Of a DNA stretch of 24,909 nt, positions 19,980 through 24,909 are shown piece by piece (the stretch's first letter is position 1; every line of letters begins with the position of its first letter). The notes under the pieces were generated by a model. It was given only the letters and a program-made list of their open reading frames with translations, had not been told where the DNA came from and did not search any database. Both the position numbers and the translations under genes were made by a program. Source of the DNA: Dissophora ornata (lineage: Eukaryota > Mortierellomycota > Mortierellomycetes > Mortierellales > Mortierellaceae); NCBI GenBank assembly GCA_025201705.1, contig MU616900.1, forward strand, positions 1 to 24,909, in the 5' to 3' direction.

Positions 19980-21809
19980 CTAGTTTCCAATCTCCTTCTC
20001 GATAACCTCAATGACCAGGGCCTCCTCGGCTCTTGGGATAAGCGTGACCCTACGCTCGGCGGTCATCAGTCCATCAAACTCCTTGGGCGATACCTTCTTG
20101 AAGAACTCTTCAAACTGGACGCCCTCCTGGTCCTTTACTGCCCTCTCAACTGCTTCCGAGAACTTGGCTGGGTGGGCAGTCGAAAGCGCAATGACAACGT
20201 TGTGCGAGTCAGTCTTGGGCTCAATAGTGTGTGCGGCAGTGACACCGACAGCAGTGTGAGGATCCATCACATACGGGGCCTGCGAGGCCTCCTCAGGGAA
20301 GCTGTATTCACGGATAGTAGCCAGAGTCTAATCGGCGACAAACAAAAACAATAAAAAACACCAGATGTATTAGTAAACAGCTGCTGACCCATAAGCGAAA
20401 ACAGAGTGTTCGACTTATTCCTCAAATTCCTTACCTCCTCATCAGAGACATGTCCGGCATCAAAGATTCTCTTGGCCTCGGCAAGGACCTGAGCGCCAGT
20501 GTCAAAGCGTCCCTTTTGCTTCAAATCGACCATCCAACCATTGACAATCTCTCCCGCCTTGGCGTCCTTTTCTGATTCTGGTACGCTGGCATCAACAGCG
20601 GCGTCACGAGCCAAGTAGAACAGCAGACGCTCAAAGTTGGAGCTAACAACGATATCCATAGCAGGACTGAGTGTCTCGTGCACGCCACCGTCCTCGCCCA
20701 CGTTCTTTTCGCAAACACCAGAGCAGAAGAATCTGTAGAGGATGTCGTTTGCGTTGGTGGCGACCAGCAACTTGGAAGTGGGAAGACCCATCTGGTGAGC
20801 ATAGTAGCCCGCCAAGATATCTCCAAAGTTACCGGTGGGGACCGAGTAAGTGATATGAATCTTCTTGGCCTCCTCTGATCCAGGGGTGATGTTAAGCGAG
20901 CGGAGGAGTGAGAAGTATGAGTGGAAGTAATAGACAGTCTGGGCAAGAATGCGGGCCCAGTTGATGGAGTTGACGGCTCCGAGGTTGTATTTGCTCATGA
21001 AGTCCTTGTTGGCAAAGAGGCCCTTGACGATATCCTGGCAGTCGTCGAATGTGCCCTTGACGGAAACATTGTGTACATTCTTATCCAGGACTGTGGTCAT
21101 CTGGGCTTCCTGGATCGGGCTGACTCTGCCTGTGGGGAAGAGGATGAAGACCTCGAGGTCCTGCTTGTTGCGGAGACCGTAGATTGCCGCACTGGGACCC
21201 GGTAGGAGAATTAAAATGTAAACAAATAAGGTTATTAGTCACAGCGCAATCGAACATTTGGATCGATTCATTATGCTGCCAAAGGGGAGGGGGAACATGA
21301 CAAAAAAGAGTCAAAGAAAATGATCAGGGAAAAAACACATACCTGCCAGTGTCGCCACTGGTGGCACCGACGACGGTGATCTTGTGCCTGTCCGCACTGT
21401 TCTCGATGCCAGCATTCTTGCGTTTCAAAAAGTACTCAAACAGGTTGCCAACAAACTGCAGGGCAACGTCCTTGAACGCAAAGGTCGGGCCATGGAACAG
21501 CTCGAGGATATAGAGACCGTCCTTGACCTGGTGTAAAGGTGTGATGTCCTTGTGGCGGAAGGTCGAGTAGGACCGGTCAACGAGCTCCTGAAGATCCTCC
21601 CTGGGGATCTCGGTCTCGTCGATGTAGAGGGAGAGGACCTCAAGAGCCAGCTCCTGGAAAGAGAGCGAGGCCCACTTTGTCAAAAAGTCAGAGGGAGCCT
21701 GGGGGATCGACTCGGGGATAAAGAGACCGCCGTCTGGGGAGAGGCCAGCGAGGACAGCCTCCTCGAAGGTGTAGTTGGTAGCCTTGCCGCGGGTGGATTT
21801 GTACTTCAT
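19980..21809 (-). CDS. THR4: threonine synthase (3 exons)
   Basis: Exons 21809-21343, 21191-20435 and 20327-19980 give 523 residues (yeast Thr4 has 514) with GT-AG introns of 151 and 107 bp. The PLP-dependent enzyme converts O-phosphohomoserine to threonine plus phosphate, the last step of threonine biosynthesis. The N-terminal domain (STRGKATNYTFEEAVLAGLSPDGG...) is typical. The PLP lysine is K113 in HGPTFAFKD. The phosphate-binding loop GATSGDTG is cut by the first intron and rejoined with SAAIYGLR, which verifies the splice. PTGNFGDILAGYYA and the C-terminal DPHTAVGVTAA are also conserved. The ATG at 21809 starts right at the family N terminus (MKYKSTRG); the open frame upstream of it does not resemble the family. 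It shares a promoter with LSM6. Confidence 0.97.
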
Positions 21810-21867
21810 TGTTGGGGGCGAATGTGTAATGAGTCTGGGGAGGAGGAGAGGAATAGAGAACCAGACT

Positions 21868-21874
21868 TGACTCA
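21868..21874. promoter_or_regulatory. Gcn4/Cpc1-type site TGACTCA
   Basis: A perfect match to the bZIP general-amino-acid-control element, 59 bases upstream of the THR4 ATG. In other fungi Gcn4/Cpc1 activates amino-acid biosynthetic genes through this heptamer, so induction of THR4 on amino-acid starvation is likely. Confidence 0.7.
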
Positions 21875-21910
21875 GAAGGGCGAAAGCTCCGAGATAACGT
21901 TCAAGATCTC

Positions 21911-21916
21911 CACGTG
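21911..21916. promoter_or_regulatory. E-box CACGTG
   Basis: The palindromic core, within CCACGTGACA, is the binding site of bHLH proteins such as yeast Cbf1, which acts on sulfur amino-acid genes. It lies about 100 bases from each start codon and could serve either gene. Confidence 0.5.
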
Positions 21917-22025
21917 ACATGTACCGTTCCCTGTCGCACTTGTTACGCCCTGGCTTCTCCTTTGAATCCTTTTGACGACATGCAATCATTCTCCACAGAC
22001 AACAAACACAGACACATCACTGCCA

Positions 22026-22604
22026 ATGGAACCCACGCAGGACTTTACGAGCTTCTTGCTCGGCAGACCAGTCATCGTCAAGCTCAACTCGGGAGTCGAT
22101 TACAGAGGTACATGTAGTCGTTATTCAATAGGGGAGCACCCACCTACGGCATTGCATTTGGCATTGAAATCAGAAAGTGGCGCTCATCTTGCGACTAGAG
22201 TTCAGCGCTCAAGCTTCGTGGCCGTGACAGTTGCAGGCGGTTACTGCAGTATAACTTCTATCCACACTATCTAACCACAACACTACAACGGCGTACGTGT
22301 GCACATTTTCATTTAGGAATCCTCGCCTGCTTGGATGGATACATGAACATTGCGCTGGAGCAGACTGAAGAATACGTCAATGGACAATTGAAGAACAAAT
22401 ATGGCGACACGTTCATTCGTGGAAACAACGGCAAGTTTAATATCCAAAATTAACACTCTTTGCGGCTCATGCCATGGGTCAGCTGAGAGATAGTCCTGGA
22501 TCTGTGTATCTCACTATAACACGGTACTTACTGTTCGCCCCACGCGCTTGATATTATTATTTCTCGATCTAGTTCTGTACATCTCCACCGCAAAGGGCGT
22601 ATAG
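22026..22604 (+). CDS. LSM6: U6 snRNA-associated Sm-like protein LSm6 (3 exons)
   Basis: Exons 22026-22107, 22317-22430 and 22573-22604 give 75 residues (human 80, yeast 86). LSm6 is a subunit of the LSm2-8 ring that binds U6 snRNA in the nucleus and of the LSm1-7 ring that promotes mRNA decay in the cytoplasm. The Sm1 motif reads VIVKLNSGVDYRG, then ILACLDGYMNIAL across the first splice. Sm2 reads FIRGNN, then VLYIS across the second splice. The second intron begins with GC rather than GT (GCAAGT) and ends in TAG. No nearby GT donor keeps RGNNVLYIS in frame. The ATG chosen gives the normal family N terminus (MEPTQDFTSFLLGRPV). The very short last exon is easy for gene finders to miss. Confidence 0.94.
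22431..22572 (+). other. GC-AG intron of LSM6
   Basis: The donor is AACAACG|GCAAGT and the acceptor ATCTAG|TTCTG. The remaining donor bases are consensus, as is usual for GC donors, which compensate by strong pairing to U1. The split codon G|TT restores the conserved Val of RGNNVLYIS. Confidence 0.85.
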
Positions 22605-24175
22605 GACGTCAATCGAATTTGGTCTGTCCCCGATGCGCAACACGGTCTAGAAGGAGAGACTCACAATTGGATGACCATAGGACGCAAAATCTCAACTCCA
22701 TCATTGTACAAATGGCAATAAACACATGTAGAAAAGACCAGGATATCAAACAGGGGGAGTCTGATACTACAGCCTTTCGTGTTCGACATATATATAGGAT
22801 GGCAGTCGCAATACAGATGCAGCTCCCTTTTACATGAATTGCCGGGGCACCTAATTGAAATCTGCCAGCATGGAATGCTGAGTGCCCACGCATCGATGCA
22901 ACTAGACATTGCCGCTCTGACGGGCTTGTGGGCGGAACTTTGGGAATCGGCTTCATGGCACCGGCTTGATTGATAAAAAGTAGGACAATGTTTTCATTTA
23001 TACCAGAGGGCATTTTTCCAGTAACGCGCAGGCCCCATTTAACATTCGTACGAACAACGACGATATCAGCTCCAAGGCCTAAAGAATAAAAAACCTTGGA
23101 GCCTGCATTCAATACTATCTCCTAATTCGTGGAGCATTTTGGGAGCTCGAGTCCCATGAATTATTTGCGGATATTACTCAAAGGCATGATCACCTTTCAT
23201 GAACTACCATGTGGGGCAGGAAGAAAAAAATACGAAGAAAGAAAGGGGAATATGAAATGGACAGATTCATATCCTCACTCACTAGGTAGACTTGACTAGG
23301 ACCTCCGACGAGTACCCTTTGCTGCCAGTTCCGTAAGAAGAAAGGACTTGTTTGATAGGGCTGCAGTCACAGCGTCATTCATCCACCAGATTTCGCGTGG
23401 ACCAAGGGAAGCGTCGTTTATTAGAACAAACGGTCCACGCGGTGGCCCACACTAAAACGTCCTGGGGTTTACCTCGTACCCACTTTTTATCTGTAAGCAT
23501 ATACCTGAAGTAGTGGGAAACGAACGCCCTCGCATCGCAGGAACAGGCGCGCGGTTGCAGATCACTTATCTTCTATTGCTGTTCTGTTCAGTGAAATTCG
23601 ATAAACTAAAAACTTTCTTAATATCGGGTTCGTGGAGCTACCGAATTGCCTTCTTTTCGTTCGCTGAGGATATACCATAACATCCAACAGCCAGTCTCAA
23701 GTCCTTTCCCACCTATCCAATCATTCTCAGTGACACTCCCAATACCTTACGACGGATGTTCCACAGCCGAAGGGAGGCCACCTAAGATGTTCAGACTGAC
23801 ACCGTTCTGGCATCATTTCCAGCGGCAAATATATCCAGGTGGTGGATCACCAAGCGGAGGCTGGAAAAGACAAAGAAAAGATGGAAGCCATGGAATGAAC
23901 ATCGAAAATGTTGAAGAAAGTATTGAGAAATGCAGTATAGCAAAGCACGGTGATAAAGATAGGGGGAGTCCCTCCCTTGACCCTGGCGAGTCGATAGTTC
24001 AACTGACACGCAAAAATGTAAAAGTCCAAACTTCAAGCATAACTCCCGTAATCGCGCCTGAATCTTCGTCTTCATTTCCTTATATCCTACAGAGGGCATT
24101 CCCGCTGGGATAATTTCAGCTTCCTAGATGCGCTATTGGATCCAGTCCGTATACGACCCCGCGCTGCTTTAACAG
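22605..24175. other. 1.6-kb gap with two unassigned open frames
   Basis: After LSM6 there is a minus-strand open frame of 167 codons (23112-22609, with SGINENIVLLFINQAGAMKP). On the plus strand there is one of 155 codons (23646-24113, with NIENVEESIEKCSIAKHGDK). Neither shows a domain I know, and their composition is not clearly coding. They may be relics or chance. I found no tRNA or transposon ends here. Confidence 0.4.
22717..22722 (+). terminator. candidate polyadenylation signal of LSM6
   Basis: An AATAAA hexamer 113 bases downstream of the LSM6 stop, in AT-rich sequence. Plausible as the poly-A signal, but not verified. Confidence 0.4.
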
Positions 24176-24909
24176 TTACCTATTTACACAACTAAGTCCT
24201 CGCACGTCCTGAATAGACGTTTCCTCCAAAGAATGCTTATATATTGGAGATCGCCAATGTAAGAACAAGTGACACTCATTCCCTTCTCCTCTGATCTCCA
24301 ACAAGATAATTGTCCCATCAACACAACCAACTACCAAACCATTGATGCCGGAGGTTACTCTCCAGGCGATACTGCCAACACCAGCGTGATTTCGGGTCAC
24401 AGTCATACATTGACCCGACACAATGTCCCACAGCCGCACTGTCTTGTCAAGACTGCCGGAGGCAATCTGATCACCGCTTGGGGAATAGACGACACTTGTA
24501 ACCCAGTGCCTATGGCCCCTCAAGGTGTGGCGGCAATCTCCAGTTTCAACATCCCACAGCCGCACTGTACCGTCATAACTTCCAGAGGCAATCTGACCTC
24601 CGCTTGGTGAATACACGACACTTGTAACCCAGTGGCCATGCCCGCCCAAGGTGTGGCGGCAATCTCCGGTTTCAACATCCCACAGCCGCACTGTCTTGTC
24701 CTCGCTGCCAGAGGCAATCTGTTCACCGCTTGGCGAATACGCGACACTCGCAACCCGGTCACTGTGGCCAGTCGATGTGTGACGGCAATCACCAGTTTCA
24801 ACGCCCCACAGCCGCACTGTCTTGTCATGACTACCTGAGGCTATCTGATCACCGCTTGGCGAATATACGACACTCGTAACCCAGCCACTATGGCCGCTCA
24901 AGGTGTGGC
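24176..24909 (-). CDS. C-terminal part of a WD40-repeat (NWD-type) protein, cut by the window edge
   Basis: The frame is open through the right edge, so the N terminus lies outside. It holds four 42-residue WD40 repeats built on SPSGDQIASGSxDKTVRLWDVETGDCRHT, very alike in DNA. A degenerate blade (VGSIAWRVTSGINGLVVGCVDGT) and a tail with LHWRSPIYKHSLEETSIQDVRGLSCVNR follow. Beta-propellers with such uniform repeats are typical of fungal NWD proteins (NACHT or NB-ARC plus WD40, such as HET-E of Podospora), which sense non-self. The tail with SIQDVRGL matches, from memory, fungal members of this kind, so an NWD receptor is likely but the nucleotide-binding domain is not in view. Directly beyond the TAA, the same frame reads LLKQRG, as family tails do, so the stop may be a late nonsense mutation. 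Confidence 0.75.
   Translation of the reverse strand, partial: HTLSGHSGWVTSVVYSPSGDQIASGSHDKTVRLWGVETGDCRHTSTGHSDRVASVAYSPSGEQIASGSEDKTVRLWDVETGDCRHTLGGHGHWVTSVVYSPSGGQIASGSYDGTVRLWDVETGDCRHTLRGHRHWVTSVVYSPSGDQIASGSLDKTVRLWDIVSGQCMTVTRNHAGVGSIAWRVTSGINGLVVGCVDGTIILLEIRGEGNECHLFLHWRSPIYKHSLEETSIQDVRGLSCVNR
24405..24909 (-). repeat. 126-bp tandem repeats encoding WD40 blades
   Basis: Four units of 42 codons with long identical DNA stretches; the TGGGATGT-type and CCGCTTGG-type blocks recur on the plus strand every 126 bases. Amino-acid differences fall mostly at a few positions (1, 4, 5, 6, 17, 24 and 26 of each unit counted from the residue before GH). The array continues beyond the window. 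Confidence 0.85.

Larger units (their letters stand above)
21810..22025. promoter_or_regulatory. bidirectional THR4/LSM6 promoter
   Basis: Only 216 bases separate the two divergent start codons, so both promoters and 5' UTRs lie here. It contains a TGACTCA and a CACGTG site, listed separately. I see no clear TATA box. Confidence 0.8.

Noticed and set aside
22609..23112. Calling the 167-codon minus-strand frame a gene
   Set aside because: No domain, no clear coding bias, and it abuts the 3' end of LSM6; kept only as a note in the gap entry.
1..24909. tRNA, rRNA, or intact transposable elements
   Set aside because: I looked for tRNA box-B patterns, rRNA blocks, transposase or reverse-transcriptase motifs and terminal repeats and saw none that hold up; a covariance-model scan was not possible.

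Overview
This window reads as a filamentous-fungal nuclear genome. The genes are eukaryotic, with short GT-AG introns (about 90-150 bp, one of 467 bp), pyrimidine-rich leaders and poly-A/T tracts. The accessory genes (TKL-type kinases fused to Sel1 repeats, a WD40 protein with near-identical 42-residue repeats) resemble those expanded in Mortierellomycota and Glomeromycota, so an early-diverging Mortierella-like fungus is my best guess. That placement is inference.

Left part (1-12.3 kb, all on +): VPS74/GOLPH3 (752-2342, three exons), a 1156-residue coiled-coil protein of unknown family (2701-6291, two exons), and a 1294-residue TBC-domain Rab GAP with both catalytic fingers (7869-12051, four exons). 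VPS74 and the Rab GAP both act in Golgi and vesicle traffic. Nothing here links the three into an operon.

Middle part (12.3-19.6 kb, all on -): a run of four kinase-like genes. In coordinate order these are a damaged, truncated kinase (12325-13064), an intact 426-residue protein with an N-terminal helical bundle plus a pseudokinase carrying GFE in place of DFG (13496-14776), an intact kinase plus seven Sel1 repeats (15946-17535), and a badly decayed kinase-Sel1 pseudogene (about 18138-19499). The first and last are close paralogues, and their similarity continues upstream of the ATG. The 13496-14776 protein has the same architecture as MLKL, the executioner of necroptosis, and is the most interesting item in the window.

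Right part: threonine synthase THR4 (-, 19980-21809, three exons) and LSM6 (+, 22026-22604, three exons, the second intron being GC-AG) diverge from a 216-bp shared promoter. That promoter contains a perfect Gcn4-type TGACTCA and a CACGTG box. The window ends in the 3' part of a WD40-repeat gene (-, 24176 to the edge) of the kind found in fungal NWD/NLR-like allorecognition receptors. It stops inside what looks like its conserved tail.

Overall, a fast-evolving island of signalling and putative cell-death genes, with births, deaths and duplicates, lies between conserved housekeeping genes. I found no tRNA, rRNA, CRISPR array or intact transposon.
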